A stretch of DNA of 64,000 bases from Coptis chinensis (Eukaryota > Streptophyta > Magnoliopsida > Ranunculales > Ranunculaceae). This document shows positions 22,271-33,858 of the stretch, piece by piece. Every line of letters starts with the position of its first letter. Positions within the stretch are counted from its first letter, which is position 1. Location: positions 25,517,501 to 25,581,500 of the forward strand of contig CM027382.1 of assembly GCA_015680905.1 (NCBI GenBank), read 5' to 3'. The notes below the pieces were generated by a model. It saw only the letters and a program-made list of their open reading frames with translations. It was not told the DNA's origin and did no database searches. The translations under genes were made by a program, and so were the position numbers.

Positions 22271-25200
22271 ATGGGTCCAGGCAGACGAACCACTAGAAGT
22301 TCTCAAACACAGCCTCTGCCTAATCCAAGCACACAACCAGGTGTTGCTTCTCTTCATGGTAAGATAGTCTTCTTTCATACAACTTTTGATTTCAGTCCAA
22401 TATCTTCTTTCACGCAGACCTTACTTATTCGTGTTGTTAATTTAATTATTCTTATAGACGTGGCACCCGGTGGACAATCTGCAAGTTCTAGTACAATGCC
22501 TGTGTCTGTGCCCAACTCTTCTGCACAATCAGCTAATGGGTCTACTCCTGGTAAGTCCAATAGGCTCAATTTACCTTTGTTATCTCTGCATAGTAATAGT
22601 TTGATATTATTGATGGATTGGTATAAAGGGATTGAGTAAAAGTGTCTAACCAGCTGTTAATTTGTGCTATTGTTACTTTTAAAACAGGTTCGACATCATT
22701 AGTTACCAAAAGAGGCAAGGCAAAGAACAACACTCTCATTAACCATATAGCAAGGAGAGGTCAGAAACCTAGGATTGAGATACCACCAGGGAAGTCAAAG
22801 CCTGTGGGAGCTTGGAGTCAGCAATTTGCTAATGAAGTTGGCATAATTTGCCGCAAATATTCACCTCTATCACTTTATCATTGGAGAAAGGTGAAGACAT
22901 AATACAAATCCAAAGTTCAAACGATGCACGAACATATTTTGGTAATAAAAATATTTTTCTTTAGTTGATTTATTATTTGTGGAGTCGAATTCTTCTTAAC
23001 ATTGTTTTGCAAAACTTATTTGCAGAGGAGCTTTGACATTGACATCCATCTCCAGCATGTCGAAAGAGCTGTCAATAAGTACTTAGGCCAGCGCCTCAAA
23101 GAGTTCAGGTGTAGGTTGCACGTTTACTACAAGACTCTTTCAAATGATCAGCGCAGACGGAAGCCATATGACAACATCACACAAAGGGACTGGGAATGGC
23201 TTTGTGATTGGTTTGAAATAGACAACTTCAAGGTAAAAATAAATTCTATTATTCAAACTTCAATTGTCTTCTGTTGTACTTCTAACTAACACAAATTTAT
23301 TGCAGAAACTTAGCACAATCAACAAGGCCATTCGTGCAAAGAAAAAAGTTAACCACCGTGGTGGTTCAAGATTGTTTTTGAATCATCGAGCTGATAAGGT
23401 GGTATATATGCTTATAATTTCCTGTGTCTGATTTTGAGATTCGAGTAAGATCTTGGATATTTATTATTGGATTTCTCATATATATATATATTGAATCGTT
23501 TGTGGAGATGGTTTTAGCTTAATGAAAATTGGGTAATAAGGAGAATAGGTTACATGTCAATGATGGTTATGATTTTTTAACACATAGCTTTGTGAAACCA
23601 ACTTTGTTAATCTTGGTTTGTTGAACTGTTCTGCCAGGCGTTAGTAAAAGGAGTAACTTTCTCCTTAGATGTTGGTTTTTTGAATTGTTTGTTGTTCTTG
23701 AAAGCAGACATCTCTAGCTTTCCAAAGGTACCAATTGTGCCTTCTATATCCTACTGATTTAGTACATAACTGCCTGCTAAGTTTAAGGTATTTTTCGGCC
23801 TGTAGTATTTTTCTGTTTTCAGTTTTGAGAGATGTCCAATCTGGTTCAGATGACTAAGCTCTTGTTTCATCATGTTTATTTATTTTCAGATTTGTTCTTG
23901 CTTGTTCAGACTACTAGGGTTGCTGTTCCATCAAGATTTGAAGTTTGGTGTTGTTTAGATGCTTGCAGGTGTCTTTCCTTTGCTGCCTAAATTCCATTTA
24001 TGATAAATCATTTCTAACGACTCCAGGCATTGTGTTAGTGCTAAAAATGTTTGAGCTTTGCAGAGGTGCTTTTTATAGAGGTCTATGTAGGTTTGGTTAA
24101 GGGGGAGCTGCATTGGTGTGGGGGAGTTTTTATAGCGCTTTACATATGCTATGATTAAGCTTACATGGTATTCATTGTCTGCATTTTTTTGAGTACTCAT
24201 TACAGAACACTTAACTGACCATCAAGATGTGGTTATCTGGTATTAGCATCAATTATATTCCTCATTCCATATAATATGTTTAGTTGAACCTGTTACAGCG
24301 TGAGGCACAAACACAACAAGAGCCCGGCAGGATTGAATTTTATTGCATGATGTATTATAATCCGGGCAAAGGTTGGAGTGGCTCTGCTCAAGAAAATTAT
24401 GTGAGGATCAAGTTTTATTTCCTCTTTCTTGTCTGTAATTACGGTTTGTTGTCTAAAATATTATTTTTGTTTGATACTTTCCTCTTATTTAAAATTACAG
24501 GATAAGATGTTGGAGATGCAGGCCGAGTCCCTAGAAGAAGGTTCTACTCCCATGACTGAGGACGACATTGCTAATAAAGTCCTAGGTGCAAAACCAGGTT
24601 ACATCGGTGGTCTTGGTCACGGTGTAGACCCAATGTCATCATCCTCCTCTTACCATTATCCAGAGGTTGAGGAACTTAGGAGGAGAGCCGAGGCAGCTGA
24701 GAAACATGCTGAGGAGTATGAGAGACAGGCGCAAGAGCTCACAACTCGTTTACATGAAAACGAGGACAAGGTTGAGGAGTTACAAAACTAGAAAGCAGCT
24801 TCTGAAGCTAAATTGAACTTTCTCATGGCGCACATTGGGGCCAACTTTTTTGTGGTATGTATTTACATATTAAAAAAGTGTGTTCATCTTTATCTTTATC
24901 TGTGGTATGAAAGTATAAAAAGTTTTGGATGTTGGTTTTTGTTTTTTGTTTGGAAATTTTTTATTTTTTCTTTTACACTGATTAATGTTAGAGTAGAATA
25001 TGATATAAAGTGATGGATGTGTTATGATGGAATCTACTTAGAGGATGGGTTGTAGGGTTACCCACTTTGTCAAACTGATTTTATAGTAGTATTAATTGTT
25101 TTATGGGTAAAATTAAAATTGTGTAGGATATGGTACATGAATTGGAGCTTTGAATGTTTGCACTTTGGGTATTATGTGGTAGTGGGTAGTAAGAGAATAA

Positions 25201-26704
25201 TGGCTTGAAGAATTTAGTAGAGAGGTTGCAATAGCAGTATTGGAATTAGCTTGCTGACTTTGGTAAGAAGTTTAACCACTTTTTAATTATTATGGGACAA
25301 AAGAACTTGTACGCTACTGAACATGTGCTGATTTTCACTTGTTCTAGTGCATGAAATTCTAGTCTGACATTAGGAATAATTTCTAATAGAACTAACCTTC
25401 TACTCCTTTATATTAGTGAACGAGGATATTTTTCTAGCTTGTACATGGTTATAAGCCCAAGTGTTCTCTACTGTTTTAAATAAGTCGGTTGTGTAGAAAA
25501 CTGAGTAGCTTTGTTCAATTTCTAACTGTTTGGTGCGGCATGCAGTGGCTTGGTGCTAGCCTTGCCTGGAAATGGCTGGAAACAGCCTACAGCTGCCTGG
25601 CAGTGTCCTGTAGCGGCTTAGGGATAGCCTATAGCAACCTAGAACAAAGAATGTAGTAACTAGAAGGGTTGAACATTAATTAATTACATTAGTAGTTAAT
25701 ATAATCAACGATTAATTATTTCTTTCGACTTAGGTTGAAAGAAAATGTATGTTAGTTATCATTGGGTTCTAATAGATTTACGATTATGCTGATATGATTT
25801 TATAGGAGTTGGATATGGTTTGATTCGGTTGTTTGGAATTAAAGAAAAGGAGGCATTACAGTTTGATAGACTTGCAAATTTTTATAAGAGATTATAAACT
25901 CAACCTGAGTAGGTTGCTTGTGACTTGTAGATACTAGGTAGTGTTTGAAAAGTATAGATGGTTAATGGTGGGAGTATAGGACACGGTATCCGGTTAACCA
26001 AAGACCTTAAGTTCTAAAGTTGAAAATGCATGCTATTTGAATGACTCAAGATTGATTCAGGGAGTTCATTATTGGGAACAAAGTATATTACTAAGTACAA
26101 AGCAAAATAGTTCATATGAGTTTAGTCTATTATAAACTAAGAAATACCATTTGTTTCACTAATACAGCCATTTCCAAATTTTGAGAGTGAAGTGCGGCAT
26201 TTAACCTCATACCTTAACTGTTGAATTTCTCCACCTGAGTTATATGTCTATGAGCCCTAAAGGTGCAAATTTAATCTTAGGTATAACCACATTTTCTTTT
26301 GCATCTGACAGGTCGTTTGAATTTGTGAATCTCTTGAGTTAGTTAGATATCGTTGTACATTAGTCTTTAGTGCAAAGTAGTGGTTGAATGGATTAGGCAA
26401 CAGTACATGTGAATGTGTAATATATCTGTCATAGTTATTAGCACTTCTAACATTAAACTATTCAACCTGTTTTTTTTACTCTTAAGTGCATGCAATGCTA
26501 AGAAAACCAATAGAAGTTTCTCAACAATAACGTAAGTTAGTAAGTTATGTGGAATTGAAAATCATTTTTGAGTGTATATTTGGTGGGTGCACTTTAGACA
26601 TGTTGAATTGATAGTCACTTAAACTCTACTTGCCACTTCTTGGTGCCCGCCCTCATACATAACCAATTTTCTTTTTTGGAATTGCAGAATGCTTCAACAT
26701 CTTG
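22271..26704 (+). pseudogene. CACTA TnpA-like protein (Transposase_24/PF03004 type)
   Basis: A multi-exon gene of the accessory CACTA protein class, thought to bind the subterminal repeats. Exon-like blocks are about 22271-22357 (MGPGRRTTRSSQTQ), 22458-22550, 22688-22942, 23027-23232, 23306-23398, 24299-24400, 24502-24855 and 26688-26704, mostly with GT-AG ends. Recognisable blocks are RGKAKN, KPVGAWSQQFANEVG, DNITQRDWEWLCDWFE, INKAIRAKKKVNHRGGS and VLGAKPGYIGGLGHG, followed by a coiled-coil-like acidic segment rich in Glu, Ala and Arg (24660-24790). Premature stops occur in the 22688 block (after WRKVKT) and near 24789 (after VEELQN), so this copy is inactive. The catalytic transposase gene that normally accompanies it is absent. 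Confidence 0.8.
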
Positions 26705-27564
26705 AGTACTCTGTAGAGATGGACTGTTGGGGTTGAAAAAGATGGAAGACGGTCGTAAATGTAATACTTAGTCCCTGAATTTTGAATGGTATTTTGTAAG
26801 TTTAGGATGTGATTATTGTACACTTATATCACTAGCAAAGCGATGGAAATTATTTTTGATATTGTGACACTTTTCTACATTTGGAACCTATGCAATTAAA
26901 TATTTTGTTAGTTAAATGTTTGAGTGTGTAACGTTTTCTTTATGCCACTGTTGAATGAATGTATGCAAAATTGCAAATTAGAAAATTACTCAACACATTC
27001 AAAGCGTTGCAAATATAAAATAGTGATTGCTGCGTTTTTAAAAGCGTTGTAAATATATAAACCATTATATCAAATAGTCTTTTTACAACTCTTACAAGTG
27101 TTGCTAACGCTTCCTAAAGATAATACACCAGCGCATGTAAATTGTACTTTTACTTGCAAAAACGTAGTCCTTCACCAACGGTAACAAAGTGTAGCAAGTA
27201 GTGCCACATCACCAACGCTTTTAAACCGTAGCTAAAGGAGACTATTAGCAACCGATACAAAAAACGTTGCCTTAGCGAACTTTTTGCAACCCTTTAAAGC
27301 GTCAGTAAACATTTTTTATTTGAAATTGTCAAACTACCAAAATAAAATAACCAGCAATACTTTTTATACATTAGCAACGCTTAGGTCCGTAGTTAGCGCT
27401 TATGCCTTTTGCTACGCTTTATAGCGTCGTTAATTATCTTCTGCGTCTGCATCAACTGCAATGCTTTTGAAACCATTGCAGATAATCTTTTGCCACGCTT
27501 TTAGGATCTTTTGCTACGCTTATAAACGTTGCAAAAAGTCTCATCTGTTGTAGTAGATACCACT

Positions 27565-28232
27565 TGTTGGGAGATTTCACTAGAAAGTCACACCTCAATC
27601 TAGCTACTTTCTATCCCAAATGATTTCAACTTGGAGATCACACCAAGGAAATCACCCACCTAAGACTTTGATAGTTATCACAACAAACTCAAACAAGCAA
27701 AACCACTAATTTATCATCACCCATTACAAACAAACAATAAATAAAAAAGTAAATAATGCAAAGAGACATAAAGATTTAGATGGTTCGGTAAATGTTACCT
27801 ACATCCACACAAGAGCCGAGTTTCCTTTATAGCAAAGATTGGAGAGTTTACAAGAGATATCATGAATTAAAAACAAGAGGCCTCACTCAAACCCTAGCTC
27901 AATAGAGCTCCCACAATACCCAATAAATGAATCTCTCAAAGTTGTCTCAAAACCCTATTCTATTTCCTTTATATATGTACACATAGAAAAAAGTGAGAAA
28001 ATGGGCATTGGGCCAAAATTTCAAAATTCTGTCAAAATTAGGAAAGCATGCGAGGCGAGCGCCGACCAAGGCATGGTCGAAGCTGGTCTACCGACTTCCA
28101 GTGTTTTCAGCGCATGTCGCGCCTTGTCCAAAGCATGGTTGAGCGCCGGTCGCGCCCATTTCTCCAAACTGAAAACTGAAGGTAACAAGATCGGACACCG
28201 GAGCAAAGCTCGACAGTTCCACAAACCCAACA
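27565..28232 (-). repeat. Copia B 5' LTR
   Basis: Plus-strand reading TGTTGGGAGATTTCAC to CCACAAACCCAACA, 668 bp. Adjacent on its left is ACCACTTG, the LTR-proximal part of the primer-binding site; the rest (TGCTCTGAT) lies beyond the CACTA at 20058-20066. Confidence 0.92.
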
Positions 28233-28493
28233 AAACATTCCACTAATCAATCAAACTTCAAGTTACATGTAGAACAAGATACTCACAATGAGATACGCAT
28301 CATTCCGATGACCTCACCATCTTCTTCCTTGACAATAATTAATGTTAAAGTGTGTTTGAATTTTACAATATTTTATGTAATTTATCTTCTATTTTACCCA
28401 CCCTTACATAAATTCCTGACTCCGCATACGAGCGTACGTGCAATCTTTGCTAGAGTAGGTGTCCAAGCAATTCCATGTCTCCACCCAATTTCT

Positions 28494-28937
28494 ATGAAGG
28501 TCCATGGTGTTGCTTTAGTCTATCCTTTCTTTTGGGGGTCTGAAGCTATTGGGTCTGTGACAACTGATATCCTTAAGAAGGGATTTGTAGACAGAATATG
28601 GCCTCTTGTGAGCCCATCAGCTCCCAGTAACGATGAACCTCTCATCAACCCGCTTAGAAACGGTGCACCTAGTTTTTCTAGTCTGGGTTGCACAAGAGTG
28701 CTTGTTTGTGTAGCAGAGAAAGACATATTGAGAGATAGAGGATGGCTTTATTACGAAATATTAAGCAAGTGTGGGTGGACGGGAGTAGTGGAGATCATCA
28801 TTGAGACAGAAGGGGAAGATCATGTGTTTCATTTGGATAGTCCTAATTGTAGGAACGCTTACGATTTTATTGAACACTTCGCCGATTTCTTTAACTGTGA
28901 TAGTGCCAGCTGTAAAACGAAAGCGCCCTATGGCTGA
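28494..28937 (+). pseudogene. Carboxylesterase (CXE) pseudogene, C-terminal part
   Basis: Matches roughly residues 187-325 of the two intact esterases in the window: VHGVALVYPFFWGSE, then VCVAEKDILRDRGWLYYE with the triad Asp, and EGEDHVFHL with the triad His. The HGGG oxyanion-hole motif and the GDSAG nucleophile motif are missing, so no catalysis is possible. An open frame continues upstream to about 28308, but that part shows no similarity to the family. The Copia B element lies just to the left, and esterase-type upstream sequence reappears on its far side (14880-14965). The gene was therefore probably lost by insertion plus deletion of its 5' half. Confidence 0.88.
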
Positions 28938-30716
28938 AAAGTTTTTGCTTGGTGCTTGTTGTCTACCTCGCGAGTTGTTGACTTCTTGTAATGTTCTTTA
29001 ATTTTGATACTGTTTGAATTCACAAACGTTCAATTCCAAAATCATGTTTGGTCGGCTATAAGTTCTCCATGTGAGAGAATAAAGAATATTAGGAAAATTT
29101 AAACGCCCATTGCATGGATGATGTATAAGTGGTTACAATGCCAGGTATTTGGCATTTGCATTGGTAAACAATTCTTAGACTTTTAGATGGAATTCTCTGT
29201 CCTTCTCTCAATCTATTCCGTATGTGTATATCAACGAAAAATGCTACCAACTTAAAATACGTTGTTAAGAAGTTCTGCTTGCGTGTAGGAGCCTAAGCGC
29301 GACCCGCGCTCAGAATAGGCTTGTCTAAGGCGTGACCCGCGTTCATGTCTTGATCGACCTCAGTGCACTTAGCGACCAGACCCGATTTCGATTTGGCCTT
29401 CGCGTGGCAGCGTAGCCCATGCCATGCCTATTTTCAGAGAATTCTATATTTGTGGACTGCGAGTTTGCAATAAAGGTTGGGACTTTTGGCAAAACCTAAC
29501 AATCAGAAGAGGTACAAAAATACACAAGAACAAATAGAGAAACCCAATCTTAAAAGCAATCAAGATTGAGAGATAACCTTTCTGAGACAAGATCAGAAAG
29601 ATATGAGTGATCTAAGTAAGGTGAGAGGCATGAGTGATTGTAATATTCCTTCCCACTTTATATAAGGACTAACTCTTGTGGAAGTATGCACCATTGGCCG
29701 AACTACGATATATCTTTGTGTTGTGATATGTGTTTTACTGCTTTACATTATTATCTGTTGTTAATAATTGTTTAGCGAGTTGAGCATGTTAGTTTGGTTA
29801 TAGAGAATATTGAAATTGTTGTCTAGAATTGAATTGTGTTCAAATACGAGTTATTTGTGTAGTGGGGAATCGATTAGTATCGGTGTTAAACCCCAACAAT
29901 TATATCCTCCATAAATTGCTGCAAACTTCAAACCCTTGCGTCCCCAAAAACGTTAAAATCTTAGGTTCGATTATAGGACGATTAGTTTGTTATCTTATTT
30001 ATGTTAGGCTAGAAGCTTGTCAGTATAGTGTTTTTGTGTTCTTCCTTTTAATGATCAATTTTTCGGAGGCTTATAATGCTTAACCTTTTGCAGTAATAAT
30101 AGATGAGTCTATTGATTGATGAGCGTAGCGAACTCTTTTGGTCGATTTTAAAAGTCCCCTCCCCCACCCCCAACTAAAAAAAACTCCCTCCACCTCTCCT
30201 TCTTTCTCACCTCATCTCACTTCGAACTCTTGAAGTTTGTCCCCAAAAGCCTCCTAATATTCATTTTGTTTCTGTCTGTCTGGATATCTCCCCCCTCGTC
30301 CTTCATACCCAGCCTGTTCTCTTCTCTCTTTCTGTCTCAGTTTTCTCTCTTCTCCACTTCCGTTACGCTCACACTCACTGCATACCAGTAAATCTAGTAA
30401 TTTAATATTCGACAATGAAATTTCTTATGTCTATGTTAGGCAGGCATGTGCAGTTGTCAAATTTCTTATGTGTCCACATTTCACAATCCGCAATTCAAGT
30501 ATTCAACAACCATCAATTTCTGGAAATCTTCTTTTGACTGAGATCTAATTATTCATTAATAGTATATATATATATATATTTAGCAAATAAAAAAATTATT
30601 GGTATACGCAAGAAGCCACCTCAGGAAACCATTTTCATCCACAAACAAATCTCACATACACAACCTTATCAGTTCTATCCCTTCCTTTCCCTTCCTCTCT
30701 GTTGCTTGTTTTTGCA
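28938..30716. other. Intergenic and upstream region of esterase gene 1
   Basis: No gene was seen. A GC-rich stretch at about 29285-29460 (GCGCGACCCGCGCTC-like) ending in AAACCTAACAATC resembles a decayed Copia LTR, but no partner was found. A CT-rich tract spans 30155-30370. Sequence at 29880-29930 and 30411-30660 is shared with the upstream region of the second esterase gene (44760-44810 and 45260-45545). An AT repeat at 30562-30580 could serve as a TATA region for the gene at 30717. Confidence 0.5.
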
Positions 30717-31694
30717 ATGGATACAAACAAGGCTGAACTAGACTATGATGAAGTCCTTCCTTTCCTCCGTGTTCATAAAGATGGACATATTGAAAGGCTA
30801 GGCGACACTGACAATGTTCCACCCTCGTTTGATCCTCAAACCAATGTCACATCAAAAGATGTACTCATCATACCAGACTGCAACATCTCAGCAAGACTTT
30901 ACCTCCCAAAACTAGCCAACAGCGATCAAAAACTTCCACTCTTGGTCTACTTTCATGGAGGAGGTTTCTACATTTCATCTCCTTTTGCACATAGGTATCA
31001 CAGTTATATAACCTCACTTGTCTCGAGAGCTAATGTTGCTGCAGTGTCCGTGGACTATAGACTTGCACCAGAACATCCCGTACCCATTGCTTACGAAGAT
31101 TCATGGGCTGCTTTGAAATGGATTTCTTCCCATATTGAAGGAAAGGGCGATGAGACTTGGTTGAAAAATTATGTTGATTTCAGTAAGGTCTTTCTAGCTG
31201 GGGATAGTGCTGGGGCTAATATTGCACACAACATGGCTATGCTAGCTGGGGATCCTAATGGCGGTCTTAGTGTGAAAATTCTTGGAGTTGCTTTAATCCA
31301 TCCTTACTTTTGGGGGTCTGAAACTATTGGATCTGAGGCAAATGATCCGGAGGGGAAGGGTAAAGTAGACAGGTTATGGCCTTTTGTCTGTCCATCCGCA
31401 CCGAATAACGATAATCCTCAAGTTAACCCGGTGGGAGCTGGTGCGCCAAGTTTGTCGAGATTGGCTTGCAAAAAAGTGCTTGTTTGTGTAGCGGAGAAAG
31501 ACATATTGAGAGATAGGGGGTGGCTTTATTATGAAACGTTAAGAAAGTGTGGCTGGAATGGAGATGTGGAGATTATTGAGACAGAAGAGGAGGATCATGT
31601 ATTTCATTTGTCTAATCCTACTTGTGAGAAAGCTAATAATTTGATTAAGCGCCTCGCTGCTTTCTTGAATCATGACAGTCCTACATTACTATGA
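30717..31694 (+). CDS. Carboxylesterase, class-I CXE (alpha/beta-hydrolase), gene 1
   Basis: An intact single-exon gene of 325 residues, starting MDTNKAELDYDEV. The ATG at 30717 is chosen because the paralogue starts with the same residues and no upstream in-frame ATG exists. It is an alpha/beta-hydrolase of the plant carboxylesterase (hormone-sensitive-lipase-like) family: the HGGG oxyanion-hole motif is at residues 80-83, the nucleophile Ser164 is in GDSAG, Asp262 is in AEKDILRDRG, and His294 is in EEDHVFHL. YRLAPEHP (114-121) is also typical. Members hydrolyse esters of small secondary metabolites; the substrate cannot be told from sequence. There is no signal peptide, so it is likely cytosolic. 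Length is normal for the family. It is a tandem paralogue of the gene at 45570 and shares upstream sequence with it. Confidence 0.95.
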   Translation: MDTNKAELDYDEVLPFLRVHKDGHIERLGDTDNVPPSFDPQTNVTSKDVLIIPDCNISARLYLPKLANSDQKLPLLVYFHGGGFYISSPFAHRYHSYITSLVSRANVAAVSVDYRLAPEHPVPIAYEDSWAALKWISSHIEGKGDETWLKNYVDFSKVFLAGDSAGANIAHNMAMLAGDPNGGLSVKILGVALIHPYFWGSETIGSEANDPEGKGKVDRLWPFVCPSAPNNDNPQVNPVGAGAPSLSRLACKKVLVCVAEKDILRDRGWLYYETLRKCGWNGDVEIIETEEEDHVFHLSNPTCEKANNLIKRLAAFLNHDSPTLL

Positions 31695-31767
31695 TGATAT
31701 TGTTCTACATTACTAGTATTACTATGTTGATCCAGTCCTTTGCAACTTGGATCTTGGGGTGGACCAG

Positions 31768-31955
31768 GGTATTGGTGTTCATAGCAGGGTAAGATGTATT
31801 TAAAGATCGTGGGATGCTTTATACTGAAGCATTAATAAGAGTGAATAGGGAGGAGTGGAGGTCGTAGAGACTGAGGGGGAAGACCATGTCTTCCATTTAA
31901 GGCTGTAAGCATGATGAAGAGTTTAGCAAGATATTGTACGCTCAAGTAGAGATCA
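31768..31955 (+). pseudogene. Eroded carboxylesterase C-terminal relic
   Basis: Just downstream of the intact esterase, a decayed stretch still reads VLVFIAG, then DVFKDRGMLYTEAL, and in another frame ETEGEDHVFH. These are the conserved C-terminal blocks with the triad Asp and His. Frameshifts and stops separate the blocks. It differs from the adjacent gene, so it is an older family member rather than a duplicated tail of it. Confidence 0.75.
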
Positions 31956-33137
31956 AGGATTCAGTTATCTAGAATGTAATAATTTCTATTTAGAGTTCCA
32001 ACTAAATTCATTACAATCATCCTCTTGGGCTGTAAGTTTACACTTAATTGAAATCCCGTTATCCAGGATTTCTTAGACACAAAATGAAATCTATCATCAA
32101 GTGCAAGATTTAGTATATAAGTTCAAATCCCCAGTAACGATTTAACAGAGACAACTCGATGAATTCGATTGTTCTCAATAATTCTAACCAAGCACGAACA
32201 AACAATTATCTATGGCAATCAAACAGAAAAATAAAACAAGACAAGACAGGTAGTGAGAATAAAATCCACTATATCAATGAACGTAATAAGAGTTCATAGA
32301 TTCGAATTCATCGAATGAACGTCAGAAATTTCGATTGGGTAGATTCGAATAGTAGCTCTCACTTGCCTCTTGGTTTTTTCCTCTCTCAAACACTCAAGGA
32401 CTTCAATGTATTGCCACACGAACTTACTTGAAAACCCTTGTAGCTTTCCTTCAAAATGATCGGAGAAAGAAGAACACCGACTAGCCCACTCTTTGACTGC
32501 GGGCTTCTTTTTTACTGATAAAACCACTGAGTTTAACCAACTGAGCCATGGCTTTGTTGCTGATTGGGCCATGTATTGAATCCACTGGGTCCATGTTCAA
32601 ATAATAGGTCCAGTCCATCCATCCTAGAAAATCTATGCATTTCAATCTGCCAAATGATCCATGGGAGGTACAGCGCGAAATGAGGCCAAGAAAATTAACT
32701 GCAATTGGTTATGCACTTATGCACTATACCAGACATAAGGATGAAATTGCCGATAGGAAGCATGGTCATAAGAAAAAAATAATAATAATAAAAAGAAAAA
32801 AAGTGCAACTTTTACTAGAGTTGTCCAAGCAATTCCATGTCCCCACCCGGAACTGAAACCAATAGAAGATGGTGGGCAACACAATTAGCCATGACACTGA
32901 CTAGGAGTCCATAGCGAAGCATGGCTGCAATACCATTTACCGACAAGCCGCGTGCTGTAGCAATCTTTATAATCAATTTGATCCGCAGACATTGAGGCTG
33001 CTGAAGAGTAGTGAGACTCTAGGGGCCCTTTACGGACGTTAGGACCGGGGACATATTTAGGATCCGTGATGAAGCTGTGGTTATGATCATTCCAAGTTGG
33101 TAGAACCATGGTGACTGCAAATCCAATGAAAAACTTA
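31956..33137. other. Intergenic, no confident gene
   Basis: No gene is supported. A short block near 32815-32855 (GTCCAAGCAATTCCATGT) is shared with 28460-28485 just before the truncated esterase, another trace of local duplication. Confidence 0.4.
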
Positions 33138-33858
33138 GAGCATCATTAACGCGTTGTTATTTTTTATTTTTAATATGACAGTTGACAATGTTTATAGCAA
33201 TTTTCGTCACCAACGCGTTTTCAAATGATCGTTTCTATTATAAGAATTGTCAAAATTGGAGCCAAATTGGTTAAGAAAATAGAAATGGTGTGCACGGGAC
33301 AACTTGACCCGTCCAAGAGTGGGACGGGACTACTTTAGCCGTCCATAATTGTTTTGTTTTTTTTTAATAAAAAATTCAAATGGTTCGATTTTGTACCGTT
33401 GGGCTTTTGCACTATTGGGCCGGAATGATTTTAGAAGATTTACAAAAATTGTACCGTTGGGCCTAAACATATACTTGAGTGGTATTAGATTATGTTTTAG
33501 CATACCAATTTATTTAAATTTTATGTTGTAATTTGTTTTTATTGTTTACGTGTATGTTTTTCTTTAAATAAAATTGTATTTTGTTTTAATGAAAGTATAT
33601 TTTCTTGAAAAAATGTGTTTGTTTATAAGTTGAAATTAAAAACAAATCAACTCAACTAGAAATGAAAAATATTACAACTTAATTTGAAATAAAAACACAA
33701 AACATCTTATAAAATTCTACGGAATTAAAAACACATGCAAAACAATTAAAGACAATACACTAGGGAATTAAACAAAATACAAATATTACATATCCTACAC
33801 TTAAATTCTAAGAGGTACGACTTGTTTCTCCACCACACATTGAAAGATTGCATTGATC

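Larger units (their letters stand above)
20067..27555 (+). mobile_element. CACTA (En/Spm) transposon 1, TSD GAT
   Basis: The element is 7489 bp. It starts CACTACAACAAATGGGTC and ends with the complement of TACTACAACAGATGAGAC, so the outermost right base is mutated. The 3-bp duplication GAT lies at 20064-20066 and 27556-27558. Both ends hold clusters of short motifs such as AACGCTTT, AGCGTTG and TGCAACG (20067-20420 and 26990-27545), the subterminal repeat arrays of CACTA elements. It encodes one spliced gene of the TnpA-like class and no visible catalytic TnpD-like transposase, so it is probably non-autonomous. Confidence 0.93.
15185..28232 (-). mobile_element. Copia LTR retrotransposon B, interrupted by CACTA, TSD AAACA
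   Basis: A minus-strand Copia bounded by LTRs at 15185-15860 (3' LTR) and 27565-28232 (5' LTR), with a perfect duplication AAACA at 15180-15184 and 28233-28237. Without the nested 7.5-kb CACTA it is about 5.6 kb. The polypurine tract (complement CCAAGTGGGAGAT) abuts the 3' LTR at 15861-15873. The primer-binding site next to the 5' LTR is split by the CACTA. Its LTRs are unlike those of Copia A, although the polyproteins are clearly related. Confidence 0.95.

Noticed and set aside
28308..28493. N-terminal extension of the truncated esterase
   Set aside because: The frame is open but shares no residues with the intact paralogues. It is probably non-coding sequence read through.
32294..32572. 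92-residue minus-strand frame
   Set aside because: No family features; composition is that of random intergenic sequence.
32885..33109. 74-residue minus-strand frame next to the TTA element
   Set aside because: No recognisable motif, no splice or promoter context, and no paralogue in the window.
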